A stretch of DNA of 64,000 nt from Marinomonas sp. UCMA 3892 (GCF_012726345.1 NZ_PTXN01000010.1:124001-188000), one strand, 5' to 3'. Shown: positions 36,381-46,051, numbered from the stretch's first letter. Made by a program: numbers and translations. The notes: generated from the sequence alone by a model not told the origin.

Positions 36381-37610
36381 CAAAATAGACGCTAATCGCT
36401 TAGACACATTTACCAGTAACTTATCCCCCAATTCATGGCCAAAGGCATCATTAATGGTTTTGAAATGGTCTAAATCCAAAATCAACGCAGCTAACTGCTT
36501 ATCTTTTTCCTGACAGCTTACGATTAATTCATTTAGTTCAAGCTGTATTTGATAACGACTTAACAACCCGGTCAGCTCGTCAATCTCGATACGCTTATTG
36601 ATTGAATCAAGCATAGAGAAATAAGTTAAGGACAATTTACGTGAATAATAGGCTAAAAATAGCGCAAAAAAACCAAATACAAATAAGGGAGCAATAACTA
36701 AAAACCAATGTATTCGAGTCATAATGTTTTCAGTATAACGAGTATCAATTCGCCATTTACGTCCAGCAATAGAAAGATAGTGCGTATCAAAATTTACACC
36801 TTCCCATGAGGAAGGTTCAGCCGTGTCGACAAACCAAAGCATACTATCTGAAGAAACATCGGCAAGTCGGTAATAGAAATCGTGGCGAACCAAGGAGTTA
36901 ACTTCTTTAAACAGGCTATCTACTTTAAAAAACGCACCGATAATGCCATGAAAACCTATATCGTCTGTTAACTTATAAGAACGCGCATCAACAGATAAGT
37001 AAATTGGCTTTCTGATAATGAAGGTATCGGCCTCCGCACTCAAACTAGCATCAGAAAAAGGCGAAAATGTCGGCTCGGACAAAGTGACAGAAGAGGAATT
37101 ACGAGCCTGAATAACCGAACTAAGATTCCGGTATTGCGAAGATAAAATGTCATAACCATAAGTAAATTTATCTGGATACCCTAACGTCAAGGGCATGTAC
37201 TCAGACCTATCACCATCGGGATAAATTCTAAAATTATAATTACCTAACAAAATACGTTTCTGCATTTCGTATTCGCTTTTTTTACTGGCAGGTACATACT
37301 GAGCAAAATATAAATTAATGCCTTGAGTAGTGATAACTCTCTGAGCAAAACGCGAAAAATAGCCAGCAGTCACCTCCCCTTTGCTAGACTCAATAAGAGC
37401 AGCAGCGATAGATACCCCCGTTATATATTGCGTCAAACTATCATTTAGTTTTTCAGTAAAGTGCTCCCCTACAGCTTTTTGATCGCTGTAAACATGCTTG
37501 CGTTCTTCCAAATAAATAGCAAGGCTCGTAGCCATTCCACATAAAAAAACAAAACAAAAAACGACGTAATGCATTTTTCCATTTTTCACATGGTTTCTTA
37601 AAGAAATCAT
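36354..37610 (-). pseudogene. Diguanylate cyclase with CHASE-like sensor, truncated by the IS before the GGDEF motif
   Basis: An N-terminal helix (HYVVFCFVFLCGMATSLAIYL) is followed by a periplasmic CHASE-type sensor (about 40-300), a second membrane helix (IHWFLVIAPLFVFGFFALFLAYY) and the start of a GGDEF domain (IDELTGLLSRYQ, then LAALILDLDHFKTINDAFGHELGDKLL). The native frame ends at the IS boundary (36381), just before the place where the catalytic GGDEF motif would be; the last nine codons are IS sequence. The active site is absent, so it cannot make c-di-GMP. The rest of the gene is not found on the other side of the IS. Confidence 0.9.
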
Positions 37611-37786
37611 TGTTTACCCATCGATGTTTTCCCAACAAAAAGGCCGCTATAAATCACTGCATCATAACAACAAGCCACTTTACCTAAAAACAATATAAGC
37701 GGCACGGAATAAATGGTTAAGAAAAGTATTCACGACAATTTTCTGGTATCCTGCCTCTATTATTGACTCAACTAGACAGGCCTTTT

Positions 37787-39169
37787 GTGACCACATTTCA
37801 ACACGCTCTAAACAACCTTCTTCCAACTAAGCTAACTACTTTACTTTCGGATATGGGATTCACCACCTTCACCCCCATTCAAGAACAAAGTTTACCGCCT
37901 ATGATTGAAGGCAAAGACATTCTTGCGCAGGCACAAACTGGTAGTGGTAAAACGCTAGCTTTTTCAATTGCTCTTTTACTCAAAATCAACCCACGTTTCT
38001 TTGGTGTTCAAGCCCTTGTAATGTGCCCTACTCGGGAACTAGCAGATCAAGTATCCAAAGAAATTCGCAAAGTTGCACGTTATCAAGACAATATTAAAGT
38101 GCTAAGCCTATGTGGAGGCATGCCATTTGGCCCACAAATAGGATCCCTGGAACATGGCGCTCATATCGTTGTTGGGACTCCTGGCCGTCTAATGGAACAC
38201 CTTCGCAAAGGCACACTTAAGCTCAATGCACTAAACACGCTAGTATTAGATGAAGCTGACCGCATGCTGGATATGGGCTTCGTCGATAGCATTCGTGAAA
38301 TCGTTGAGCTAACACCAAGCAACCGCCAAACGCTGCTTTTTTCCGCAACCTATGGTGATGGTATTGAAGCGATCAGCAAGGAATTTCAGAGCACGCCAAT
38401 TAGCATCAAGGTAGAAGCACAAGAAGATCTTAAACCTAATATAGAACAGTTTTTTGTTCGTAGCGAAAATAAAGACAAATGCGAGACCTTATTGGCGACA
38501 TTGCAACATTTTGAACCTCGTCAAGCGATTGTATTTTGCAATACAAAAGCAGAATCACAAGTGGTCGCAGACTGGTTATCTGAACACAAAGTTGCCGCTC
38601 AAGCCATTCATGGGGATCTAGAACAAAGACAACGCGATCAAGTACTCGTGCGCTTCAGCAACCAAAGTAGCTGCGTACTAGTAGCTACGGATGTCGCTGC
38701 TCGCGGTATTGATGTAAAAGAAATTGATCTTGTAGTGAACTATGACACCACACGCGACACCGATGTCCATACACATCGTATTGGCCGAACTGGCCGCGCA
38801 GGTGCCGCAGGTATTGCTGTTAACCTTGTGACATCAAAAGACGATTACAAAGTTCGTGATATTGAATCACGCTTTAATATCACCGCGAATTTTATTGAAC
38901 TTGAGGCGATTGATCCTCACTACCGCTTAATTCCGCAAAAGACCACCATCTCTTTTGATGCAGGTCGTAAAAACAAGCTTCGCCCAGGCGACATACTTGG
39001 TGCATTAACCGCTGGCCTTGGATTGGATAAATCACAAGTTGGCAAAATCGATATTTTTGATTTTCACGCTTACGTTTCAGTCGACAACGAAGTCGCTAAA
39101 ACCGTTGTTAAAGAGTTTGAAAACAAAAAGATCAAAGGCAAAAACATTCGAGCGCGCATTTTACGATGA
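37787..39169 (+). CDS. dbpA: ATP-dependent RNA helicase DbpA, about 460 aa
   Basis: DEAD-box motifs occur in order: TPIQEQ (Q motif), AQTGSGKT, PTRELA, VGTPGR, DEAD, SAT, then the second RecA domain with ATDVAARGID and HRIGRTGRAG. The C-terminal 75 residues (KNKLRPGDILGALTAGLGLDK onward) match the DbpA RNA-binding domain that recognises 23S rRNA helix 92. It acts in large-subunit ribosome assembly. I take the GTG at 37787 as start because it aligns with E. coli DbpA's first residues; a TTG at 37763 is in frame. Its stop overlaps the VanZ-like gene start. Confidence 0.93.
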   Translation: MTTFQHALNNLLPTKLTTLLSDMGFTTFTPIQEQSLPPMIEGKDILAQAQTGSGKTLAFSIALLLKINPRFFGVQALVMCPTRELADQVSKEIRKVARYQDNIKVLSLCGGMPFGPQIGSLEHGAHIVVGTPGRLMEHLRKGTLKLNALNTLVLDEADRMLDMGFVDSIREIVELTPSNRQTLLFSATYGDGIEAISKEFQSTPISIKVEAQEDLKPNIEQFFVRSENKDKCETLLATLQHFEPRQAIVFCNTKAESQVVADWLSEHKVAAQAIHGDLEQRQRDQVLVRFSNQSSCVLVATDVAARGIDVKEIDLVVNYDTTRDTDVHTHRIGRTGRAGAAGIAVNLVTSKDDYKVRDIESRFNITANFIELEAIDPHYRLIPQKTTISFDAGRKNKLRPGDILGALTAGLGLDKSQVGKIDIFDFHAYVSVDNEVAKTVVKEFENKKIKGKNIRARILR

Positions 39170-39528
39170 TCAAAAGGCTCACCTCACCGACGGCGCAAGC
39201 TGTCGGTTTTGTTTTAGGCGCACTTATCATCTGCCTAGCCACATTAACTCCTGCAGATATCCTTCCGTCAGTGCCTGGCACTGATAAAACGCATCATGTT
39301 ATTGGCTTCGGTGGTTGGGCGCTTCTATGCGCGTTTGGCCCAATGAAACGCTTTCTCTTGCTGTCCATGTTTATCATATTTTTAGGCGGCGCAATTGAAC
39401 TGATTCAGCCTTATGTAAACCGCTATGCGGAATGGTTAGATTTCTACGCTGATGCTTTCGGTGTCATTTTAGCCATCCTAATAAGGCTAATAATTGGACT
39501 ATTTCTTAAATCAAAATATAAGGTTTAA
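39166..39528 (+). CDS. VanZ-like family membrane protein, 120 aa
   Basis: This is a small integral membrane protein with three to four hydrophobic segments: AVGFVLGALIICLATLTPAD, HHVIGFGGWALLCAFG, FLLLSMFIIFLGGAIELIQPYV and DAFGVILAILIRLIIGLFL. DKTHHVIGFGGWA and GGAIELIQPYVNRYAEWLDFYADAFG are the VanZ-like signature parts. It overlaps dbpA by 4 nt (ATGA), so it is cotranslated. The function of this family outside teicoplanin resistance is unknown. Confidence 0.88.
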   Translation: MIKRLTSPTAQAVGFVLGALIICLATLTPADILPSVPGTDKTHHVIGFGGWALLCAFGPMKRFLLLSMFIIFLGGAIELIQPYVNRYAEWLDFYADAFGVILAILIRLIIGLFLKSKYKV

Positions 39529-39616
39529 TGAAAGTACGAAAAAGACCTGATAAAGTATAACCATTCGGTCAAACTTTATATTTAAAATCATTTTAGAAAA
39601 CACACAAGAGAAACAT

Positions 39617-40918
39617 ATGAGCCATTTGAAAGCGTGGCGCTCCGCCATTGTTCACTGCATTGCAGATCCCAAAGACGTCGGTATTGATGCTGCATATGAA
39701 TACTTTGAAGATGGCTTACTAGTCATTCAAGACGATAAAATTTACGCCCTAGGTAATGCTGTCGATCTACTACCAACACTGCCAGATAACACCTTAGTTG
39801 AACATCACCCTGATACCATTATCACACCTGGCTTTATCGATACTCATATCCATTACCCACAAACTGATATGATCGGCTCATACGGCGAACAATTGCTAAC
39901 TTGGCTAAACACCTACACCTTCCCAGAGGAAAGTAAGTTTAGTGATAAGGCTCACGCTCGCGATGTCGCAGATCGTTTTCTGAAAGAACTTTTACGCAAT
40001 GGCACGACCACCGCTTTGGTATTCGGCACGGTCCATAAAGTATCTGTCGAAGCTTTCTTCGAAGCCAGCGAAGTCCATAACTTACGCATGATTTGCGGCA
40101 AAGTCATGATGGATCGCAACGCGCCTGATTACCTCACAGATACACCAGAAAGCAGTTATCAAGAAAGCAAAGAGCTTATCGATACTTGGCACAATAAAGG
40201 CCGTTTGCATTACGCTATCACGCCTCGCTTTGCCCCAACCAGCTCTGGTGAGCAGCTTCATTTAGCAGGCAAATTGCTGAGTGAATATGAAGACGTTTAC
40301 CTGCACACTCATTTATCCGAAAACAAAGATGAATGCGCTTGGGTAAAAGAGCTATTCCCTGCAAGCACCAACTACTTAGATGTTTATGACCAACATAAAC
40401 TGCTAAGCGAACGTTCTGTTTTTGCCCATGGCATCCATCTATGTGACAGTGAATACCATAGACTGCACGAAACAGGCTCGGCTATTTCTTTCTGCCCAAC
40501 CTCTAACCTTTTTATCGGTAGCGGTTTATTCAAACTCAATAAAGCAGAAGAACATAAGGTCAACGTAGGTCTTGGCACTGACGTAGGCGGCGGCACTAGC
40601 TTCTCTATGCTACAAACCATGAACGAAGCCTACAAGGTCATCCAGTTACAAAATGAAAACCTGAATCCAATTAAATCTCTGTATTTGTCTACTTTAGGTG
40701 GCGCTAGAGCACTTCGCCTAGAAGATAAAATTGGTAATCTAGCGGTAGGCAGTGAAGCAGACTTTGTTATCCTTGATAAAAAAGGTACGCCGTTATTAGA
40801 ATCGCGCTTAGCGTTATCCAAAAATATCGAAGAAAGCCTATTCGTCTTCATGACTATTGGCGACGACCGCGCAATTCAAGCAACTTACTCCGCCGGCAAA
40901 TGCGTTCACCAACGATAA
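39617..40918 (+). CDS. guaD: Guanine deaminase, 433 aa
   Basis: This is an amidohydrolase-fold zinc enzyme converting guanine to xanthine and ammonia in purine salvage. Metal-binding DTHIHYPQTDMIGSYGEQLL lies near residue 75, HTHLSENKDECAWV near 233, HGIHLCDSEYHRL near 270 and the catalytic Asp in GLGTDVGGGTSFSM near 325. The GSYGEQLLTWLNTYTFPEE segment is specific for guanine deaminases among amidohydrolases. The length matches E. coli GuaD (439 aa). It is a single gene followed by a terminator. Confidence 0.95.
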   Translation: MSHLKAWRSAIVHCIADPKDVGIDAAYEYFEDGLLVIQDDKIYALGNAVDLLPTLPDNTLVEHHPDTIITPGFIDTHIHYPQTDMIGSYGEQLLTWLNTYTFPEESKFSDKAHARDVADRFLKELLRNGTTTALVFGTVHKVSVEAFFEASEVHNLRMICGKVMMDRNAPDYLTDTPESSYQESKELIDTWHNKGRLHYAITPRFAPTSSGEQLHLAGKLLSEYEDVYLHTHLSENKDECAWVKELFPASTNYLDVYDQHKLLSERSVFAHGIHLCDSEYHRLHETGSAISFCPTSNLFIGSGLFKLNKAEEHKVNVGLGTDVGGGTSFSMLQTMNEAYKVIQLQNENLNPIKSLYLSTLGGARALRLEDKIGNLAVGSEADFVILDKKGTPLLESRLALSKNIEESLFVFMTIGDDRAIQATYSAGKCVHQR

Positions 40919-40944
40919 AGCCGAAGCTCGCCTAGCAAAAAACC

Positions 40945-40986
40945 AAAACGGCCACTTTACTTACCTGTAAAAGTGGCCGTTTTTTT
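40945..40986 (+). terminator. Rho-independent terminator of guaD
   Basis: The arms AAAACGGCCACTTT and AAAGTGGCCGTTTT form a 14-bp stem followed by a T-run, 26 nt after the guaD stop. Confidence 0.9.
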
Positions 40987-41022
40987 ATATAATCGTCACA
41001 ATTATTTTTCTATTTAGCACAA

Positions 41023-41208
41023 ATGTTGAGCACAAATATTATGCACTCTCTTGCCACTGTCGCGCTTGGCGCCTTCGCTATTATTTTTTTCTGCGCTGCA
41101 TTAATTGTTGGACTCATTGTCCTTAAAAAATACAAAGCAGAACAAATACGACTAAACAATCTTGCTAAAAAAAGAGCCGAAGAACAGAAGAATAATCAAG
41201 ATATATAA
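41023..41208 (+). CDS. Small single-pass membrane protein, 61 aa
   Basis: One strong transmembrane helix (TVALGAFAIIFFCAALIVGLIVL, about 12-34) is followed by a Lys/Arg/Glu-rich tail (KKYKAEQIRLNNLAKKRAEE) of coiled-coil character. I do not recognise a family. An alternative ATG lies six codons in (41041); neither start has a convincing ribosome-binding site. It stands alone between the guaD terminator and a convergent gene. Confidence 0.55.
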   Translation: MLSTNIMHSLATVALGAFAIIFFCAALIVGLIVLKKYKAEQIRLNNLAKKRAEEQKNNQDI

Positions 41209-41232
41209 TAGCAACCAAGAGCAGCAATAGCC

Positions 41233-41742
41233 CTAGGGATAAAGTCGAACAATGCCGCTTTTCCCTTCTATATCACCGAGAATCCAAACCTTCTCGAAAG
41301 CATGAGGAACGGGTATGGTAATAAGATGCTCAAGCGCTTTAATATCTGTTTGGCTCCACGCTGGATGAGTATTTCTAATAACCAACCACACTCTTTTTGA
41401 ATCGTATTGCTTACTAGACTTATTTTCTAAAATTTTATTCAAGGATCTCAGTAATCGCTCGTCAGCAGGCTCTTCTTTCAGTGCCCGCAAGACATTACGC
41501 GTAATTGGGGTAAGATCTCTTCCAAGAATCTCCATCGCCTCTTCTTCTGATCCATAAAGATGAGCTATTTCTAAATCCAGCCGTTCACCTTCCAACATAC
41601 AAGAGACATCGGGACGAATCGGATCATTGTGCCAAATATGGCGAATATGCTTACCCGTATTACGCTCATAGCAACGCATAAAAAGCTTAGCCGCTTGATG
41701 CTCAAGAGCAATTTTTTCTTTCTCACTACTGTGCATAATCAA
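41233..41742 (-). CDS. Hypothetical protein, 169 aa, possible nuclease-like core
   Basis: I do not recognise this protein. It is soluble, with no signal peptide. The stretch IRPDVSCMLEGERLDLEIAHLY (about 41-62) faintly recalls the Asp...Glu-X-X arrangement of PD-(D/E)XK folds, and VWLVIRNTHPAW (about 117-128) looks like a buried beta strand; this is only a hint. It overlaps the end of the 274-aa gene by 17 nt, so the two are cotranslated. Together they follow the secretion operon on the same strand. Confidence 0.65.
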   Translation of the reverse strand: MIMHSSEKEKIALEHQAAKLFMRCYERNTGKHIRHIWHNDPIRPDVSCMLEGERLDLEIAHLYGSEEEAMEILGRDLTPITRNVLRALKEEPADERLLRSLNKILENKSSKQYDSKRVWLVIRNTHPAWSQTDIKALEHLITIPVPHAFEKVWILGDIEGKSGIVRLYP

Positions 41743-42550
41743 TGCCTCTTGGCAGCATAAGATATGCCATCACAACACGATCTCGAATTTCCGAACCGAT
41801 ATAAAACTGACGCTCTCGATATTGTTGACAATAAGTTTCGCCCTCACCTTGTCCATGTAAGAACTCATTATGAGTAATGCCCTTCAAGACTATCTGCCAC
41901 TGCTGCAATAAGGATTTCGGAGGGGGCGGCAGTATAGATAAAATACGTTCCGCGGCTAAAAACTCACTTTCCATAGTCATGGCTAACATATCGTCGTTGG
42001 CTTCACCTAGCCAGCTAACACCATCTTCTCGCACATACAGCATAGGTAAAAAAGGGGCTAAAGCTGGACATATGTCATTTCTATATACTTCAACATTCCA
42101 GTAGGATCTAGCTATTTTGACGAATTGCTCGAAGCTTGCAATATTGTAAAATTGTGACTCGATAAGCGGAAGAACTTCTACTCTAGGTTTATTCGGATTT
42201 ACTGTATCGTTAGAAACATCAAGATACCAATCACCTAATACCATAGCATTCTGAAAATATTCATCACGAAGAGAGCCCCATACTTTTTTAAGCACCGTTC
42301 CTTTAGATAACATATCGCGTATTAATACAAGCCCCGGATCTGTTGATTGTGGAAGCTTCTCTTGAAGCAACACAAACACCGCATCACGGATCTCTTTACA
42401 GCGCCCTAAAGGATAGGTTTTATCACCAAAATGCGGGTAACGAGGAACTAAATCTAAGTCGGCTAATAAACGTAAATTCGCTAAACTTTTTATTACGATA
42501 TCAACCTTTTCAGCTGACCATGCTGAATTAGTATCATTAAACTGCGTCAT
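41726..42550 (-). CDS. Hypothetical protein, 274 aa
   Basis: I do not recognise a family. It is a soluble acidic protein without signal peptide, membrane helices or evident catalytic motif. Residues about 110-150 (NAMVLGDWYLDVSND, PRVEVLPLI) look beta-rich, the middle (FEQFVKIARSYWNVEVYRND) helical, and the C-terminal ITHNEFLHGQGEGETYCQQY keeps two His and a Cys. It starts 45 nt after the M50/HlyD gene stop on the same strand and overlaps the 169-aa gene, so it may be the penultimate gene of the secretion operon. Confidence 0.7.
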   Translation of the reverse strand: MTQFNDTNSAWSAEKVDIVIKSLANLRLLADLDLVPRYPHFGDKTYPLGRCKEIRDAVFVLLQEKLPQSTDPGLVLIRDMLSKGTVLKKVWGSLRDEYFQNAMVLGDWYLDVSNDTVNPNKPRVEVLPLIESQFYNIASFEQFVKIARSYWNVEVYRNDICPALAPFLPMLYVREDGVSWLGEANDDMLAMTMESEFLAAERILSILPPPPKSLLQQWQIVLKGITHNEFLHGQGEGETYCQQYRERQFYIGSEIRDRVVMAYLMLPRGIDYAQ

Positions 42551-42595
42551 TAAACTGCCACTACTAAATACGTTAAAATAATCTCTAGATTACGA

Positions 42596-44707
42596 CTAAA
42601 AGCCTGACTCTCTAATAAACACACCGTAGATACGTCGTAAACCATCTATCAGTAAACTATGGGGCTCAATAGCTAAGTTAACCTTACCAAATTGCTGCTG
42701 CATCAATGGCACTTCGCCAATCAATTTCAGCTGCACTTCATAAGTCGCCTCTTCAGGAATTAATTGATCTTCTAACTTCTGGGTCGCAATTGCACCGCCA
42801 TAAGTGGATCCAAGACCTGGATAATTGAGGCTCTTAATGGCAGTAGGTAACACTTTGTCTATAAGAAGTTGCTCAGATAAAATCTCACCATCGTTACCAA
42901 TAAAATCTACCTTACTGCCTTCTTTCAATAAAGGCACGATACGCCCTTCAATATAGGCTTTGACCACTAAACTTTCATCATCATACAAGGTTGCTAAAGG
43001 AGATTGACCATTGACATAATCACCTTCTGTTAGCGGTAACCATTCGCCAATATAACCATCGTAAGGTGCTTTGATTGCTAGTTTTTCTCGACGTTCGAGT
43101 AAAGATTGAAGGCGAGACTGCTCCCGTGACAATTGAGTTTGTAAAGTAAATACTGAGTCTAATTCGACAGCCCCAGAGCTTGCCCGATACCAACGAGTTT
43201 GCAAGGCATCAAGCTTAATCTGCGTTAATCGAATTTGCTGCTCTACATCGGGCGATTCTAATAAAATCAGTAATTGTCCTCTTTTAACCTTTTCGTTTGG
43301 AGTCACTTGCCACGAAACAACTCGACTCGACTCACTAGGATAAAAAGTCTGATGTCGCTCAAAAGTAGCAACAGCAGGCGCACTTATTTGGCTTTTCCAA
43401 GGTAATACTAATGCAGCCAAAGCCAATAAAAAAAACAATAAAGTCATCACACTAGTACGGTTTAACGACATTTTTTCTCTCAAACTCACCCAAACCTTTA
43501 TTTCTTTAACAATAGGAAGCAGTACAAACCAAATGATTTCCACCAAAAAAAGTACAATACCTAATATCTTGAACGCAAAATAATAAACTAAGGCGGCGAT
43601 ACCCAAAAATAAAAAGAATCGATAAATCCATGTACTCCAAGCATAAGCGACCATCAGCAGGCATTTTTTGCGATTAAGCGGTTCAGGGGGCAAAAAACCA
43701 AAACCAAACAATCGCTCACGCAAAAACCACTTACCCACCAAAAAAGATCGAGGCTGTAAATTCTCCATTCCTAAAAAATCGGATAATGCATAATAACCAT
43801 CAAAGCGCATAAATGGGCTCGTGTTGATCAACAACGACGATATCCAACTGGTAGTAGCAATAAAAAACAACACACTCCTAAAGCCACCATCAGGAACAAT
43901 TCCCCACAAAAAAGTAGCAACACAGGCGATATAAATTTCAACTTTCACCCCTGCCATCACAATACTCAAGCGCTGAAACCGTGACCTTAATCGCCAAGCA
44001 TCCGTCGTATCTGTGTACAAAATCGGCGTCATCAATAAAAAAGCGATCCCCATTGAACTCACCCGACAGCCATAGCGCTTGGCAACGAAGGCATGACCTA
44101 ATTCGTGGGCCGTTTTTACAAAAATCAATGCCGCAATGTAATAAAAAATAGCCGACATACTAAACAAGTTTTGAAAAGTGTGGGTAAATGTATCCCACTG
44201 CTTCAACACTACCACCAAGCCTATACAGCCCAACACGAGCGCGACTCTATCCAGACGTAGTCTGAACAACTGTTTTATAAAAGGATAAAAACGCGTCAAT
44301 AGTAAATCGGGGCGAATAAGAGGGATTTTGATGAACAAATAGTTATGTAAAAGCCAAAGCAAAACATGTTTTTTTTGTTTAGCTGCCTCTCCGCGAAGGC
44401 GAGTTACATCATTTTCAGATTGAGCCTCTAACAGATGGTTACCTTCCAAGAAGCGTAAAAAATATTCTAGTTCAACTTCTTCAACATCAATTCCTCGCGC
44501 CTCAATTCGAGAAAGTAATTCTACAGCGCTGCTTACATGACGCCATTCTCGAAATAAATAAAAAGCAGTACGAGACAAGTAAAAAAACTTATTACTGACT
44601 GGATCAAAAATTTGCCAGCGAGGCTCTCCATCTTCATCAGGTGGCGCGACTAGTAGAGACAAGTTCTGACGTAATTTTGGCAGCGGTGCATTCACGTCAA
44701 CAGGCAT
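42596..44707 (-). CDS. Membrane M50 (site-2-type) metalloprotease fused to a HlyD-like adaptor, 703 aa
   Basis: Three parts are visible. Residues about 1-110 resemble a PqqD-like/winged-helix cytosolic domain (WQIFDPVSNKFFYLSRTAFYLF). A multi-helix membrane region (about 125-440) carries the zinc site H201-E-L-G-H205 within KTAHELGHAFVAKRYG and the third-ligand motif PFMRFDGYYALSDFLG (D303), as in site-2 proteases. After a further helix (about 415-435), residues 440-700 are a HlyD/AcrA-type adaptor with lipoyl-like halves (SSRVVSWQVTPNEKVKRGQ; LAIKAPYDGYIGEWLPLTEGDYV) around a coiled coil. The start codon directly abuts the preceding stop. In this operon it occupies the place where a type I ABC exporter might be expected. 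Protease activity is inferred from motifs. Confidence 0.88.
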   Translation of the reverse strand: MPVDVNAPLPKLRQNLSLLVAPPDEDGEPRWQIFDPVSNKFFYLSRTAFYLFREWRHVSSAVELLSRIEARGIDVEEVELEYFLRFLEGNHLLEAQSENDVTRLRGEAAKQKKHVLLWLLHNYLFIKIPLIRPDLLLTRFYPFIKQLFRLRLDRVALVLGCIGLVVVLKQWDTFTHTFQNLFSMSAIFYYIAALIFVKTAHELGHAFVAKRYGCRVSSMGIAFLLMTPILYTDTTDAWRLRSRFQRLSIVMAGVKVEIYIACVATFLWGIVPDGGFRSVLFFIATTSWISSLLINTSPFMRFDGYYALSDFLGMENLQPRSFLVGKWFLRERLFGFGFLPPEPLNRKKCLLMVAYAWSTWIYRFFLFLGIAALVYYFAFKILGIVLFLVEIIWFVLLPIVKEIKVWVSLREKMSLNRTSVMTLLFFLLALAALVLPWKSQISAPAVATFERHQTFYPSESSRVVSWQVTPNEKVKRGQLLILLESPDVEQQIRLTQIKLDALQTRWYRASSGAVELDSVFTLQTQLSREQSRLQSLLERREKLAIKAPYDGYIGEWLPLTEGDYVNGQSPLATLYDDESLVVKAYIEGRIVPLLKEGSKVDFIGNDGEILSEQLLIDKVLPTAIKSLNYPGLGSTYGGAIATQKLEDQLIPEEATYEVQLKLIGEVPLMQQQFGKVNLAIEPHSLLIDGLRRIYGVFIRESGF

Positions 44708-46048
44708 CTAAATACCTAAATGTTGACGGACAAAAGTAATGGGACGACGTAATAAATAATAAGCCAAAGAGACTTTTTCACCATACAATTTTGCCGTACC
44801 ACGCAAGCCAATACGAGGAGGAAGATCTTCATGCTGAATGTCAGCCACAATACGATAAGCAATGACTTGATCAGGTGTCAAACTCGGCTCAAAAGAAGAA
44901 TAATCCAAGCTAAAGGGAATAGGGTTTAGAGGATCAGTATCTAAGTAAAACGTGACATCATTACCATTTGCTAAAGAAATAGCATCGGCAACAGGAAGCA
45001 TTATTTGCAACTGCACTTTCAATGGATCCGCTATGGATAAAATACGCTCTCCTACAACAACTGGGCGGCCCTTCCATTTTTCAGGATCATCCAGTATTGC
45101 AATACCTGACTTCTTCGCAAGAATCTGAGTTTGAGATAGCTTAGTTTTCAAATAATCGCGCTCAATGGTTTTCAACTCGACTTGAGATTCCAACTCAGCC
45201 AATTCAGATTTTTTCCTGCGATCCACATAACCAGCTTGTTCAGCAGTTCTTAGTTCCGCCTGAGTTCTTTCTAACTCTCGCTGAGCTACATCAAAAGCCC
45301 CTTGAAATTCAGTCATATCCATTTGCACGAGAGGCTGGTCAATGACAACTTGATCTCCAGGCTTTACTAACACCTCACGAACCGCACCAGCAATCGCCGA
45401 GGTAACCAAAAGAGATTCTTTTGCAATGATTTCTGCAGGTGCTAAAACTGTCAGCCGAACTGGAACCAATCCAAGCAAAACGATGGCAATAAGGGCGCCA
45501 AGCTTCACTTTCTTAGAATTTAATCCACTTAACCATGCTCGCCAACCAGAACGTTGAGTAAACAGTTGCATTGCATGAGCGTAACTCGATGCTAGATGTT
45601 GCAAGAGCCCTATTTCTTTCTCTGTCCATGGTTCGGACTTAGCTAATAAAAGCACACCTACTCGTTGAGTAGGTTTAGCCGGTATAAGCAAAGGCAACCA
45701 CAACATATAAGGCGGAGAGAACTCACTAAGATCATTGAGCAACTCAGCGGGCCAACTCTTAGTATCTATGGTATGTGCTTTATCACCTATCTTTGAAGCA
45801 CTTACAAAAGCAGAAACTTGCTCAAGCCAAGCACTAAAGGGTGTAGATCGATCGACAAGAGAAAGATCACTCACCGCTTTTAATTTCAATTTTTCCAATT
45901 CATTACCAGACAAAAACATTGCTTGCTGGTAAGGCACCAAGGTTCGCGTCATATTCACCATAATAAAGCTCAGATCCGTCGAGGTTTCACAACGACGAAC
46001 CTGCTGCTCTATTTGCAGTAACTGCGCAACTGATTGATCAATAGACAT
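44708..46048 (-). CDS. HlyD-like adaptor with N-terminal GAF-like cytosolic domain, 446 aa
   Basis: Residues about 15-165 look like a GAF domain (LVPYQQAMFLSGNE; MLWLPLLIPAKPTQRVGVLLLAKSEPWTEKEIGLLQHLASSYAHAM is the typical strand-helix end). One transmembrane helix follows (VKLGALIAIVLLGLVPVRLTV, about 181-201). The periplasmic part has lipoyl halves (AIAGAVREVLVKPGDQVVIDQPL; LAKKSGIAILDD) around a coiled coil of about 70 residues and a barrel. A sensory domain on a secretion adaptor is uncommon and suggests that a cytosolic ligand controls export. It starts 3 nt after the giant gene stop. Confidence 0.85.
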   Translation of the reverse strand: MSIDQSVAQLLQIEQQVRRCETSTDLSFIMVNMTRTLVPYQQAMFLSGNELEKLKLKAVSDLSLVDRSTPFSAWLEQVSAFVSASKIGDKAHTIDTKSWPAELLNDLSEFSPPYMLWLPLLIPAKPTQRVGVLLLAKSEPWTEKEIGLLQHLASSYAHAMQLFTQRSGWRAWLSGLNSKKVKLGALIAIVLLGLVPVRLTVLAPAEIIAKESLLVTSAIAGAVREVLVKPGDQVVIDQPLVQMDMTEFQGAFDVAQRELERTQAELRTAEQAGYVDRRKKSELAELESQVELKTIERDYLKTKLSQTQILAKKSGIAILDDPEKWKGRPVVVGERILSIADPLKVQLQIMLPVADAISLANGNDVTFYLDTDPLNPIPFSLDYSSFEPSLTPDQVIAYRIVADIQHEDLPPRIGLRGTAKLYGEKVSLAYYLLRRPITFVRQHLGI

Positions 46049-46051
46049 AAA

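Noticed and set aside
35149..36390. Target-site duplication around the ISAs1 element
   Set aside because: The ten bases on each side (GCTACTGTTA and CAAAATAGAC) do not match in any register I tried.
39529..39616. Possible riboswitch before guaD
   Set aside because: The 88-nt gap lacks a recognisable purine-aptamer core and any terminator hairpin.
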